Part shown: positions 34,091-42,978 of the stretch, piece by piece
Position numbering within the stretch: the stretch's first letter is position 1
How the letters are laid out: each line of letters begins with the position of its first letter
NCBI RefSeq assembly: GCF_001681715.1
Contig: NZ_LNWY01000012.1
Span: 62,001 to 126,000, forward strand
Length of the DNA stretch: 64,000 bases
Direction: 5' to 3'
DNA from: Tritonibacter mobilis
GTDB taxonomy: Bacteria > Pseudomonadota > Alphaproteobacteria > Rhodobacterales > Rhodobacteraceae
Program-made: the position numbers and the translations under genes
The notes under the pieces: generated by a model
What the model was told of the DNA's origin: nothing
The model's database searches: none
The model's input: the letters and a program-made list of their open reading frames with translations, nothing else

Positions 34091-35427
34091 CAGCCAAGAT
34101 AGTCCGAGCGCTGCAGGCCGTATTTCGCCATCTTCTCATTCAGCGTCCGGCGCGGCAGGCACAACTCGTCCATGACGGACGCAATGGAGCCTTTGTGGCG
34201 ACGCATGGTGTTGTCGATCAGCATCCGTTCAAAGGCTTCTACATATTCCTTGAGCGGTTTGCCCTCGGTCGTCATCACCGGCTGCATGTCTTCGTGATCG
34301 CTCATCAACAGCGAGGCAATGGTGCCGGAGCCGCGCCGTGATTGCAGCACTGCGCGTTCCGCCACATTGATCAACTGACGCACGTTGCCCGGCCATGGGG
34401 CTTGCAACAGCTGCGCCGCTTCCTGCGCGGTCACTTGTGGCGCATCACAACCGTATTCCTCGGAGAATTGCTCTGAGAGACGAGTGAAGAGCGTCAGGAT
34501 ATCCTCGCCACGCTGCCGCAGTGGCGGCACAGTGATCCGCAATGCGGCCAGACGATAAAAGAGATCGGCACGCAGCACATCCTCCGAGGTTTTACCTGCC
34601 TCTTGCAGGTTGGAGATGGCGATGATGCGCGTCTCGCCCGGAATGCCTTGCTCATTGATGAAGCTCAGGAGCTTGGCTTGCAAAGGCTCACTCAGCGCCT
34701 CGACATCCTCAAGCACCAGCGTGCCACCACGGGCCTCTTCCACCGCGGGGAGCATGCTGTCTTCGGGCTGCATCGGGCCGAACAGACGTTTGGCGAGCGC
34801 CTCTTCTTCAAGCGCCGCACAGGACACCAGCACGAATTTCTTGCCTGCCCGGCTGCCCACAGCGTGAAGCGCATGGGCCACCAAAGTCTTGCCGGTGCCG
34901 GTTTCTCCGTCGATCAGCACGTGACCGTCGGCCTGGCCGAGATCTAGGATATCCTCGCGCAGACGGTCCATCACCGGGCTGGTGCCGATGAGTTTCTTCA
35001 TGATCTGGCCACCATCGGACAATTCACGCCGCAATGCGCGGGTGTCCAGTGTCAGACGACGTGCACCGGTTGCGCGTTTTGCCAGTTCTGACATGCGATC
35101 CGGATTGAACGGCTTTTCAAGGAAGTCGAAGGCGCCGACGCGCATCGCTTCGACCGCCATCGGCACATCGCCGTGACCGGTAATCATAATCACCGGCAAG
35201 GAGCTATCCGATCCCATCAGCTTCTTCAGGAACTGCATCCCGTCCATGCCCGGCATCTTGATGTCGGAAATCACGATGCCCGGATAATCCGGCCCCAGCG
35301 CCTTTAGCGCGTCTTCAGCGCTGGCAAAGGTCTCAGTGTCATAGCCAGACAGTGCCAGCCACTGGCTGATCGACTGACGCATGTCCTGTTCGTCATCCAC
35401 AATCGCAATTTTCATGGCCTGTGCCAT
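34090..35427 (-). CDS. DctD-like response regulator lacking the GAFTGA motif
   Basis: A 445-residue NtrC-type regulator: receiver domain (about 1-125, phospho-acceptor Asp55), AAA+ domain with Walker A GETGTGKTLVAHALH (about 173-187) and C-terminal Fis-type helix-turn-helix (RRTLNEKMAKYGLQ). The sigma-54 contact loop GAFTGA is absent: LFG is followed by PMQPEDSMLPAVEEARGGTL, about five residues shorter than in DctD. The Walker B region reads LVLED instead of LFLDE. This resembles NtrC of Rhodobacter capsulatus, which works with sigma-70, so sigma-54 activation is unlikely. A GGAGGG supports the first ATG. Paired with the kinase 24 bases upstream. Confidence 0.9.
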   Translation of the reverse strand: MAQAMKIAIVDDEQDMRQSISQWLALSGYDTETFASAEDALKALGPDYPGIVISDIKMPGMDGMQFLKKLMGSDSSLPVIMITGHGDVPMAVEAMRVGAFDFLEKPFNPDRMSELAKRATGARRLTLDTRALRRELSDGGQIMKKLIGTSPVMDRLREDILDLGQADGHVLIDGETGTGKTLVAHALHAVGSRAGKKFVLVSCAALEEEALAKRLFGPMQPEDSMLPAVEEARGGTLVLEDVEALSEPLQAKLLSFINEQGIPGETRIIAISNLQEAGKTSEDVLRADLFYRLAALRITVPPLRQRGEDILTLFTRLSEQFSEEYGCDAPQVTAQEAAQLLQAPWPGNVRQLINVAERAVLQSRRGSGTIASLLMSDHEDMQPVMTTEGKPLKEYVEAFERMLIDNTMRRHKGSIASVMDELCLPRRTLNEKMAKYGLQRSDYLG

Positions 35428-35451
35428 AAGTTGCCCTCCAGGTCGTGCCGC

Positions 35452-37254
35452 TTACTCAGCGGCCTCGATGCCGTCCACAAGGATCGGCAGTTGCATTTCA
35501 AACACCGCGCCACCCGCCTCGGAGTTGCGGGCCGTGAGGCGACCGCCTAGGTCGTTCACGATCCCCGAGGAGATAGCAAGCCCAAGACCAACACCGTCAC
35601 CGGGTTGCTTGGTTGTATAAAACGGCTCAAACAGGCTGTCGAAGTCCTGAATGCCGTCACCATTGTCCCGCACGGTCAGTGTCGCGGTTTCCCCGGCTGC
35701 GAGAATAATCTCCACCTCGGGTTCCTCGACGGATTTGGTGGCATCCAGCGCATTGCGCAAGAGGTTCACCATCACCTGTTCCAACCGCATCCGGTCTGCC
35801 ATCACATAGACCGGTTCATCTGGAAGTATACGGGTAATTTGCACATGACGCTGGCGCAGCTGCGGCTCCATCATCGACAGGCTGGAGGCCAGCGCATCGC
35901 CCATGTTTACAGGGCTGAACGCGTCACCGCCCTTGCGCGCATAGGATTTAAGCTGGCGGGTGATCGCCCCCATGCGCTCAATGAGATCATCAATCCGCCC
36001 AAAGGAGGACAAGGCCTCGTCCGGGCGGTTGCGCTGCAACAACAGTCGCGCCCCGGCGAGGTATGTTTTCATCGCCGCAAGCGGTTGATTAAGCTCGTGA
36101 CTGACCGCCGCGGACATCTCGCCCAACGCGGCCAATTTTGAGCTTTGCGCGAGGCTCTGCTCGGCCACGGCAAGGGTCTCTTGCACCCGCTCGCGTTCGG
36201 CAATTTCTCGCTGTAGGCGCGCGTTCAACACGCGAAGCTCCGCCGACTCGCGCTGGAACAATGCCATCCTGAGCGCGGTCTTGCGACTAAGCGCATAGAA
36301 GGCCAACGCCAGAAGGATCGCGAAGCCCATGATTTCGAGCGCAATTACTGCGTTCACCTGCTCTCGGATCGAATCATAAGTGGTGTAGGACATCATCCGC
36401 CAGCCCTGAAACGGCACGCGGGTCTCCAGCCGCATCACGGCCTCGCCCTGCAGGTAGACATCCGTCGGCAGCGCGGTCCAGTCAGCAGTTGCACGAATAG
36501 CGCGCTGAATCGCGCCCTCGGGTGTTTGTTCCTTGAGCGCTTCCGCTTCCGACAGACCGCGCCAGCGTGCCTCGGTCGCCATCACCACCTTACCCGTGCT
36601 GTCAGCCACCATGACCGCATCGGAAATACCGGCCCATGCGCGTTCGAACTTTTGCAGATCGACCTCGACCATAATCACGCCAAGGGTGCCGCTGCTGTCG
36701 ACCAAACGGCGCGAATAAGTGAACTGATACCCACGCACCTCACGCGGGATCACAGAAAACACGGTGGAGTTCGATCGGATCGCCTCCACAAAAAAGGGAG
36801 AGTTGCGATAAATCTCTCCCAGCCGAATGCGATCCGTCGCAGCAACCGTGCGCCCGTCCCGGTCCATCAATGTGATTGAGGCCGCGCCGATTTCGTCAAC
36901 AAAGGAAATGAGCCGCTGCGTGGACAGAGAAAAGTCCTGGCTCTGCAGCGCCGAGATCAAAGCCTGATCGCGCGACAAAAGCTGCGGCACAATCGCGTGG
37001 CGGCGTAACTCACTGACAAGGTTGCCAGAATACAGCGCCAACCGCAGCTCTGCCCGGTTACGCGTGGTCTCGGTAAAACTATGGGTCAGCGTGGAGTTGG
37101 TGAACCACACCGTTGCACCTGCAACGGCCATAAACGCCACCAACGCGAAACGCACGCGCCAAGAAATGGTGCGCGAACGCGGTGCTGTGCGTTTGTCAGG
37201 GCGCTCAGATGGCGCACGCGGCTTTTGGCCGGAGGGCTCCTCAGGGGCAGTCAT
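35452..37254 (-). CDS. DctB-like sensor histidine kinase
   Basis: A 600-residue membrane kinase. A cytoplasmic Pro/Arg-rich leader, then TM1 (VRFALVAFMAVAGATVWF), a periplasmic double-Cache-like sensor (about 55-305), TM2 (IMGFAILLALAFYAL), a coiled coil, the H-box in GEMSAAVSHELNQPLAAMKT and ATP-binding N, G1 and G2 boxes (VNLLRNALDATKS, DNGDGIQDF, GVGLGLAIS). The layout matches DctB, which senses C4-dicarboxylates with DctD. The cognate regulator is 24 bases downstream. No dicarboxylate transporter is in the window, so the ligand is inferred from domain resemblance only. Confidence 0.88.
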   Translation of the reverse strand: MTAPEEPSGQKPRAPSERPDKRTAPRSRTISWRVRFALVAFMAVAGATVWFTNSTLTHSFTETTRNRAELRLALYSGNLVSELRRHAIVPQLLSRDQALISALQSQDFSLSTQRLISFVDEIGAASITLMDRDGRTVAATDRIRLGEIYRNSPFFVEAIRSNSTVFSVIPREVRGYQFTYSRRLVDSSGTLGVIMVEVDLQKFERAWAGISDAVMVADSTGKVVMATEARWRGLSEAEALKEQTPEGAIQRAIRATADWTALPTDVYLQGEAVMRLETRVPFQGWRMMSYTTYDSIREQVNAVIALEIMGFAILLALAFYALSRKTALRMALFQRESAELRVLNARLQREIAERERVQETLAVAEQSLAQSSKLAALGEMSAAVSHELNQPLAAMKTYLAGARLLLQRNRPDEALSSFGRIDDLIERMGAITRQLKSYARKGGDAFSPVNMGDALASSLSMMEPQLRQRHVQITRILPDEPVYVMADRMRLEQVMVNLLRNALDATKSVEEPEVEIILAAGETATLTVRDNGDGIQDFDSLFEPFYTTKQPGDGVGLGLAISSGIVNDLGGRLTARNSEAGGAVFEMQLPILVDGIEAAE

Positions 37255-37290
37255 GACGCAACACTAGGTTTACCGCCCCTGAGGCTCAAG

Positions 37291-37959
37291 TCAGGCCTCA
37301 GTCAGAAGTCCGGACAATGCGCGGAACATCGCCGCACCATCGGTGCCGCCATGGCCGTCATCCGCCGCCCGTTCCGGGTGGGGCATCATGCCAAGCACGC
37401 GGCGGTTTTCCGACAGGATTCCCGCAATATCCGCGACAGAGCCGTTGGGATTGTCCACATATGTAAAGGCAATCCGGTCTTGATCCTTCAGTGCCTGCAC
37501 GGTGGCCTCATCGGCGTAGTAGTTACCGTCGTGATGCGCAATCGGCACACCAATCACATCACCGGCGTTATAGCCTTGGGTGAAGGCACTGTCCGAGGTC
37601 GCAACAGTAAGGTCCACGGTCTTGCAAATGTACTTCAGCCCCGCATTGCGCAACAGCGCCCCCGGCAGAACACCGGTCTCGGTCAGGATCTGAAACCCGT
37701 TGCAGACACCCAGCGCATAGCCGCCGCGTTCGGCGTGATCGACCACGGCCTTGCAGATCGGCGACTGCGCCGCGATCGCACCGCAGCGCAGGTAGTCCCC
37801 ATAGGAAAAGCCACCGGGAACGCCGACAATGTCCACGCCTTCGGGCAGTTGGCTGTCCTTGTGCCACACCATTGAGACGTCGAAACCGGCCTGTTCAAAG
37901 GCCACGGCAAGGTCACGGTCGCAGTTGGAACCGGGGAAAACGACGACGGCAGCCTTCAT
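37291..37959 (-). CDS. purQ: Phosphoribosylformylglycinamidine synthase subunit PurQ
   Basis: Glutaminase subunit supplying ammonia for FGAM synthesis in purine biosynthesis. The 222-residue chain starts at the ATG at 37959, which shares a base with the purS stop; the longer frame is rejected. Class I glutaminase features are [18 protein letters not shown], the nucleophile in [12 protein letters not shown] (Cys), and the C-terminal HPERA. It acts with PurS and PurL; purL is not in the window. Confidence 0.95.
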   Translation of the reverse strand: MKAAVVVFPGSNCDRDLAVAFEQAGFDVSMVWHKDSQLPEGVDIVGVPGGFSYGDYLRCGAIAAQSPICKAVVDHAERGGYALGVCNGFQILTETGVLPGALLRNAGLKYICKTVDLTVATSDSAFTQGYNAGDVIGVPIAHHDGNYYADEATVQALKDQDRIAFTYVDNPNGSVADIAGILSENRRVLGMMPHPERAADDGHGGTDGAAMFRALSGLLTEA

Positions 37960-38189
37960 CACTGGATCTCGACGCTGTAGGATTCGATCACGGTGTTGGC
38001 GAGCAGCTTTTCGCACATATTGGTCACATCGGCCTCGGTGGCACCCTCGGCCAGCTCCAGATCGATGACCTTGCCCTGACGTACGCCTTCGACCTTGTCG
38101 AAGCCAAGCGCGCCAAGCGCGTGACGAACGGCCTCTCCTTGCGGATCGAGAACCCCGTTCTTCAGCATCACATGCACCCGTGCTTTCAT
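37959..38189 (-). CDS. purS: Phosphoribosylformylglycinamidine synthase subunit PurS
   Basis: A 76-residue small subunit of FGAM synthase. It begins [20 protein letters not shown] and has the family helix [19 protein letters not shown] and [17 protein letters not shown] near the end. ATG at 38189 follows GAGGAA. The stop overlaps the purQ start by one base, consistent with the PurS-PurQ assembly. A terminator hairpin lies just upstream, between it and purC. Confidence 0.94.
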   Translation of the reverse strand: MKARVHVMLKNGVLDPQGEAVRHALGALGFDKVEGVRQGKVIDLELAEGATEADVTNMCEKLLANTVIESYSVEIQ

Positions 38190-38250
38190 CGCGTCTTTCC
38201 TCAAGTTCCTGCGGGCGGGAGCATGAGCGCCCTGCCCTGTTGCGCTATTG

Positions 38251-38286
38251 AAAAACCCGCAAGACCGGCTGAGCAGACCTTGCGGG
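38251..38286 (-). terminator. Terminator between purC and purS
   Basis: Stem CCCGCAAG (38256-38263) / CTTGCGGG (38279-38286) with a run of five T following on the minus strand, 9 bases past the purC stop. It separates purC from purSQ, so purSQ may depend on read-through or a separate promoter. Confidence 0.82.
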
Positions 38287-38295
38287 CGAAATCTC

Positions 38296-39057
38296 TTAGT
38301 TCACCAGCTGGGGCTTGCCCGGCGCTGGCGGATTGTTCGGCATGACACCCAGACGGCGGGCAACCTCTGTATAGGCATCCGTGAGGCTGCCCAGATCGCG
38401 GCGGAACACGTCCTTGTCGAGTTTCTGGCCGGTCTTGATATCCCACAGGCGGCAGCTGTCGGGGCTGATCTCATCAGCCACCACAAGACGCTGGAAATCA
38501 CCGTCATAGACGCGGCCGATCTCGATCTTGAAGTCGACCAGTCGGATACCCACGGCAAGCATCACACCAGACAAGAAGTCATTCACCCGCAGCGCCAGCG
38601 ACAGGATATCATCCATGTCCTGCTGACTGGCCCAGCCAAAGGCCGCGATATGCTCTTCGGTGACCAGCGGATCACCCAGTGCATCGTCCTTATAGCAATA
38701 TTCAACGATGGGACGCGGCAGCTGTGTGCCCTCATCAATGCCAAGACGTTTGCACAGCGATCCGGCTGCATAGTTGCGCACGATGATTTCCAGCGGGATA
38801 ATCTCGCAGGAGCGCACCAGCTGTTCGCGCATGTTGAGCCGTTTCAAGAAGTGCGTCGGCACACCGATCTGACCCAGACCCAGCATGAAGAATTCACTCA
38901 GGATGTTGTTCAACACCCCTTTGCCCTCGATCACGTCGTGCTTTTCGGCGTTAAAGGCCGTGGCATCATCCTTGAAGTACTGGACGATCGTGCCCGGTTC
39001 AGGCCCTTCATAGAGGGTTTTTGCCTTGCCTTCGTAAATCTTTTTGCGCCGCGCCAT
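38296..39057 (-). CDS. purC: SAICAR synthetase
   Basis: ATP-dependent enzyme joining CAIR and aspartate in purine synthesis. I start at the ATG at 39057 ([20 protein letters not shown]), giving 253 residues; a longer frame to 39141 adds 28 unrelated residues. Core motifs are [10 protein letters not shown] near the N-terminus, [15 protein letters not shown] and the SAICAR-synthetase region VDFKIEIGR. Upstream is a divergent region with an RNA candidate and the DUF1476 gene. Confidence 0.95.
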   Translation of the reverse strand: MARRKKIYEGKAKTLYEGPEPGTIVQYFKDDATAFNAEKHDVIEGKGVLNNILSEFFMLGLGQIGVPTHFLKRLNMREQLVRSCEIIPLEIIVRNYAAGSLCKRLGIDEGTQLPRPIVEYCYKDDALGDPLVTEEHIAAFGWASQQDMDDILSLALRVNDFLSGVMLAVGIRLVDFKIEIGRVYDGDFQRLVVADEISPDSCRLWDIKTGQKLDKDVFRRDLGSLTDAYTEVARRLGVMPNNPPAPGKPQLVN

Positions 39058-39259
39058 GGAGAGCCTTTCGGTATGGACCACCGGGAATCTGCCCCGATCC
39101 GTAGCGCTCTCATAGTGCAAGGGGCCTGATCCCGCAAGCACAGCGCAGAGCGATCACCGCCCCACACAGCCGCAATTTTGTGGAACCTATGCAAAATGCG
39201 CAAAATGAACGCAATTCCGCCCCTGATGTCCAAATTCGACTGCGCTTTCGCCCTTTGCG

Positions 39260-39288
39260 TTGACGCTTTATTCAAGAACCAGTGCTAA
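39260..39288 (+). promoter_or_regulatory. Candidate promoter upstream of the structured RNA and DUF1476 gene
   Basis: TTGACG (39260-39265), a 17-base spacer and TGCTAA (39283-39288). Transcription would start near 39295, leaving about 200 bases before the DUF1476 ATG. Confidence 0.55.
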
Positions 39289-39332
39289 TTTGGCTGCAAC
39301 CACATACGGATGTCTACGGATGTCCGGCCTCC

Positions 39333-39477
39333 CGTGGTGGGACCCGGGGACGCGGTATCAGTGCACAGAATGGCACGCCGCACCCTTTCACAGATGTGAC
39401 AGCACCTCGCTGTCCTGATGTGCTACCCTAAGCTTCGGGGCGAATGTGTGATCTGTTTACGCCCCACGGGTCCACAG
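39333..39477 (+). ncRNA. Candidate structured RNA (leader or free sRNA; 6S RNA possible)
   Basis: GACCCGGGG (39341-39349) can pair with CCCC-A-CGGGTC (39462-39472) as a ten-pair helix with one bulge, extendable outward by a few more pairs. It encloses about 112 nt with hairpins such as GTGC/GCAC (39361-39376) within GCGG/CCGC, and GACAGC-ACCTC-GCTGTC at about 39398-39414. A promoter lies at 39260-39288. The closing helix and size recall 6S RNA but I cannot prove it; a cis-acting leader of the DUF1476 gene is the alternative. Confidence 0.4.
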
Positions 39478-39495
39478 CTTTGGGGAGGACAACAG

Positions 39496-39813
39496 ATGAC
39501 GACCTTTGACGACCGCGAGAAGGCGTTTGAAAATAAGTTTGCGCATGACGCGGAACTGAGGTTTCGCGCCGAGGCGCGTCGCAACAAGTTACTCGGCCTC
39601 TGGGCTGCAGATATCTTGGGGCACAGGGATGAAGCGGCAGAAGCCTATGCCCAGACCGTTGTGATCGCCGACCTGGATGAACCGGGCGACGAGGATGTTT
39701 TGAGAAAGCTGGCAGATGATCTTGATGGCAAGGTCGAACGCGCAGCGATCCGGGACAAGATGACGGAACTGATGATGCAGGTGGCAGAAGAACTCTCCCA
39801 CAAGGATACCTGA
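39496..39813 (+). CDS. DUF1476 protein (zeta-type F1-ATPase inhibitor family)
   Basis: A 105-residue soluble, helical protein from the ATG at 39496 with a strong GGGGAGGA before it; a longer frame from 39418 would cross the RNA element. It begins MTTFDDREKAFENKFAHDAE and continues RNKLLGLWAADILG, typical of DUF1476. In Paracoccus this family provides the zeta subunit that inhibits the F1-ATPase. In other alphaproteobacteria the inhibitory function is variable, so inhibition here is inferred. No ATP synthase genes are nearby. Confidence 0.88.
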   Translation: MTTFDDREKAFENKFAHDAELRFRAEARRNKLLGLWAADILGHRDEAAEAYAQTVVIADLDEPGDEDVLRKLADDLDGKVERAAIRDKMTELMMQVAEELSHKDT

Positions 39814-39928
39814 CCACGACTGGCTGCCCGTTCATTCGCACTTAGGGGCATGTCCGTCTGACCCTGAACCGGCAGGTGCTGCACGCCTTAACCTGTGCCG
39901 CGCCCGCGAAGAATGGCGGAAGCTAGAC

Positions 39929-41836
39929 ATGCCGACACGCGCCCGACGCAAGCAAACCGTAGCAAACTCTCTGCGGGTGGTCACGCCATTGATCATTATG
40001 GCAGGCTGCCTCTTCGCCCTCACAAGACAGGCGGATCTGCCGCATATTCATGACCTGCTCATCCTGCTGGGTCAGGTCCCTGCGCCCCATTGGATCGGCG
40101 CGCTAGGCGCCACGATTCTGAGCTTTTGGGCCCTTGGGCGCTATGATGCCGTGGCGCATCGTCACCTCCGCACCGGTGTCGATGACCCCACGGCGCGGCG
40201 CGCGGGCATGGCGTCCATTGCGTTTTCACAGGCGGTGGGCTTTGGTCTTTTTTCCGGCTCGTTTGCACGCTGGCGTCTGCTACCTCGGCTCAATCCGCTG
40301 CAATCTGCGCAGCTCACTGGTTTTGTGGGCATCACCTTTATGACGGCCCTTGCCGTGATTTGCGGTCTCTCTTTGCTGGTCGTTGGACCGTCATTGGGAA
40401 TGCGTGCGTCTGGAGCGGGCATTTTGCTGGTTTCAACAGTTGCGTGTGGGCTGTGTTTTTTGCACCCCGAGTGGCGTATACGCGGGCTTCGGCTTCGCCT
40501 TCCCTCACTACAGGCCATTTTTGCGCTCGCCCTCTGGACGTTGATGGATGTCACCTTTGCCGGGGTTGCACTCTGGCTGCTCTTGCCTCTGGGCCATGAC
40601 ATCGGTCTTGGGGTAATGTTGCCGGCTTATTTCCTCGCGCTTGGCCTGGCGATTATCTCGTCTTCGCCCGGTGGCGCAGGTCCGCTGGAGCTCGCGATGC
40701 TCACGCTCCTTCCCGGCGCAGATCCCGCCATTCTGGTCGCAGGTCTTTTGGCCTTTCGCGCGGTTTATTACGCGCTACCGGCCGCGCTGGCCGGTGTGGT
40801 GTTGCTCTGGCCAAACCTGATGCGCCGCGGGCTGCCCCTACCGGATCACGCGGAGGATGACTACCTTGGCAGCGACGTGCGCCCCGCCGCCAGCCAGCCC
40901 TTCGTGCGACCTCAGGCGGAAACTGGGGTTATCCTGCAGAACGGCGGTCATGTCATGGCTTTTGGCCTTAATCAGGTAGCTATGCTCGACACCCCTCAGA
41001 TCTCGGCGGTGCTGTTTGACCCGATCAGCGGGCGACGCGGCGAGATTCCAGACGCCTTGCGCGCCCATGCCCGTGCCAGAAACACAGCCGCCTGTTTTTA
41101 TAAATGCAGCGCGCGCACTGCACTTGCGGCGAAAAAACAGGGCTGGAAAGTCTTGAAAATAGCGCAAGACGCCATTCTCTATCCCGCAGAGTTTTCGGTG
41201 AAAGGGTCGAAATTTCGCCAGCTCCGCCGCAAACTCCGCCATGCGGAAAAATCCGGCCTGCGTGTTGAGCCCGCGTGGAGCAGCCTGCCACTGGTTCAGA
41301 TGGCGGAGGTCGATGAGGCTTGGACACGCCAGCACGGCGCCGCACGCGGCACTACCATGGGACAATTCGAACCCGGATATGTTTCCATCCAGATGACCTG
41401 TCTGGCATGGGTCGAGGACCGGTTGGTGGGCTTTATGACCTTTCACCGTGCCGCCGATGAATGGTGTCTTGATCTGGTGCGCCAACTGCCCGGAGCACCC
41501 GACGGCACCGGACACGCGCTTATCTGCGCCGCGATTGATGCTGCGCGCGATGCCGGGGTACGCCGCCTCTCCCTCGCCGCGGTGCCCGATCACCGATTCA
41601 GTCAGCGATTTGATGGTGGGTTACGTCAGTTCAAGTCCTGCTTTGCCCCAAAGTGGGAACCTCGTTACATCGCCGCCCCCACTTGGCCGCAGATGGCGCT
41701 CGCTATTGCCGAAATGACCCGGCTTGTGCACCGTCCGGCGCGCCCGGAGGTTGAGATGCCGCAGGCGAACATGCCGGGATTTGAGAATCATGCTGATGTC
41801 GCTGAAAATACAGTTGCGGCAAAATGGACCGCATGA
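39929..41836 (+). CDS. MprF-like protein (membrane flippase plus DUF2156 aminoacyl-transferase domain)
   Basis: A 635-residue protein. The N-terminal half (about 15-310) has around eight membrane helices (for example AFSQAVGFGLFSGSFARWRL and ISSSPGGAGPLELAMLTLLP), the region MprF uses to flip lipids. The C-terminal half (about 340-610) is a soluble GNAT-like DUF2156 domain with SVKGSKFRQLRRKLRHAEKS and LDLVRQLPGAPDGTG. MprF proteins add lysine or alanine to phosphatidylglycerol and lower susceptibility to cationic peptides. The amino acid used here cannot be read from sequence. It ends 63 bases before the homocysteine-methyltransferase gene. Confidence 0.85.
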   Translation: MPTRARRKQTVANSLRVVTPLIIMAGCLFALTRQADLPHIHDLLILLGQVPAPHWIGALGATILSFWALGRYDAVAHRHLRTGVDDPTARRAGMASIAFSQAVGFGLFSGSFARWRLLPRLNPLQSAQLTGFVGITFMTALAVICGLSLLVVGPSLGMRASGAGILLVSTVACGLCFLHPEWRIRGLRLRLPSLQAIFALALWTLMDVTFAGVALWLLLPLGHDIGLGVMLPAYFLALGLAIISSSPGGAGPLELAMLTLLPGADPAILVAGLLAFRAVYYALPAALAGVVLLWPNLMRRGLPLPDHAEDDYLGSDVRPAASQPFVRPQAETGVILQNGGHVMAFGLNQVAMLDTPQISAVLFDPISGRRGEIPDALRAHARARNTAACFYKCSARTALAAKKQGWKVLKIAQDAILYPAEFSVKGSKFRQLRRKLRHAEKSGLRVEPAWSSLPLVQMAEVDEAWTRQHGAARGTTMGQFEPGYVSIQMTCLAWVEDRLVGFMTFHRAADEWCLDLVRQLPGAPDGTGHALICAAIDAARDAGVRRLSLAAVPDHRFSQRFDGGLRQFKSCFAPKWEPRYIAAPTWPQMALAIAEMTRLVHRPARPEVEMPQANMPGFENHADVAENTVAAKWTA

Positions 41837-41899
41837 CAAAGGGACCATCCTAACAGGGCCTGCGCGCCCTCCGTACGGATATGGCAAGTGGATAAGAGC

Positions 41900-42922
41900 A
41901 TGAGCAATAGTTTCCTTGAGCTTCTGGAAAGCCGTGAGGTGCTTCTGGCGGATGGCGCAACGGGCACCAACCTGTTCAACATGGGACTGCAATCCGGGGA
42001 CGCGCCCGAATTGTGGAACACGGATGAGCCGGAAAAGATCAAAGCGCTCTATAAAGGCTCTGTCGACGCGGGCAGCGATCTGTTCCTGACCAACAGCTTT
42101 GGCGGCACCGCAGCGCGTCTGAAACTGCACGACGCGCAGGGCCGCGTACGAGAGTTGAACCGCGTTGCTGCGGAACTTGGCCGCGAGGTTGCAGACAAAT
42201 CCGAGCGCAAGATCGCCGTTGCCGGATCCGTGGGCCCAACGGGCGAAATCATGCAGCCCGTTGGCGAGTTGAGCCACGCACTGGCAGTGGAAATGTTCCA
42301 CGAACAGGCCGATGCGCTCAAGGAAGGCGGCGTAGATGTGCTGTGGCTGGAGACGATCTCCGCACCCGAAGAATTCGCCGCCGCTGCCGAAGCGTTCAAA
42401 CTGGCCGATATGCCGTGGTGCGGCACCATGAGCTTTGACACCGCAGGCCGCACCATGATGGGTGTGACGTCAGCCGATCTTGCCAAACTCGTCGAAGATT
42501 ACGATGTGCCGCCTCTGGCCTTTGGGGCGAATTGCGGCACCGGCGCCTCTGACATTCTGCGCACCGTGCTTGGCTTTGCCGCACAGGGCACCGAACGCCC
42601 GATCATCTCCAAGGGCAATGCAGGCATTCCGAAATATGTCGACGGTCATATCCATTACGATGGCACACCGGAGCTTATGGGCGAATATGCCGTGCTGGCC
42701 CGCGACTCCGGCGCAAAAATCATCGGCGGTTGCTGCGGCACCATGCCCGATCATCTGCGAAAAATGCGTGAAGCACTGGACAGCCGCCCGCGCGGTGACC
42801 GCCCCACGCTGGAACAGATCGTAGAGGTCCTCGGCCCCTTCACCTCGGCCAATGACGGCACCGAAGAAGGCAGCGACGCAGGGTCTGAACGCCGTGGTCG
42901 TCGCGGCCGTCGTCGCAGCTGA
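41900..42922 (+). CDS. Homocysteine S-methyltransferase domain protein (split methionine synthase part, BHMT-like)
   Basis: A 340-residue TIM-barrel enzyme with the zinc site of the homocysteine-methyltransferase family: GANCGTGASD (Cys212) and GGCCGTMPDH (Cys278, Cys279). The N-terminus has LLADGATGTNLFNMGLQSGD. I prefer the ATG at 41900; GTG at 41888 is the alternative. Databases often label such proteins betaine-homocysteine methyltransferase, but in Phaeobacter inhibens proteins of this kind act as one part of a MetH split over several genes. The corrinoid protein 1.4 kb downstream fits that. An Arg-rich tail ends the protein. Confidence 0.88.
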   Translation: MSNSFLELLESREVLLADGATGTNLFNMGLQSGDAPELWNTDEPEKIKALYKGSVDAGSDLFLTNSFGGTAARLKLHDAQGRVRELNRVAAELGREVADKSERKIAVAGSVGPTGEIMQPVGELSHALAVEMFHEQADALKEGGVDVLWLETISAPEEFAAAAEAFKLADMPWCGTMSFDTAGRTMMGVTSADLAKLVEDYDVPPLAFGANCGTGASDILRTVLGFAAQGTERPIISKGNAGIPKYVDGHIHYDGTPELMGEYAVLARDSGAKIIGGCCGTMPDHLRKMREALDSRPRGDRPTLEQIVEVLGPFTSANDGTEEGSDAGSERRGRRGRRRS

Positions 42923-42978
42923 TCCATTCTGCATCACAAGAGAGCCGGGCTAAACCACGGCTCTCTTGCTATTTTGAA

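Noticed and set aside
41837-41899. Possible SAM-type riboswitch before the homocysteine-methyltransferase gene
   Set aside because: Only 63 bases, with one small AGGGC/GCCCT hairpin; no SAM-II or SAM-V core visible.
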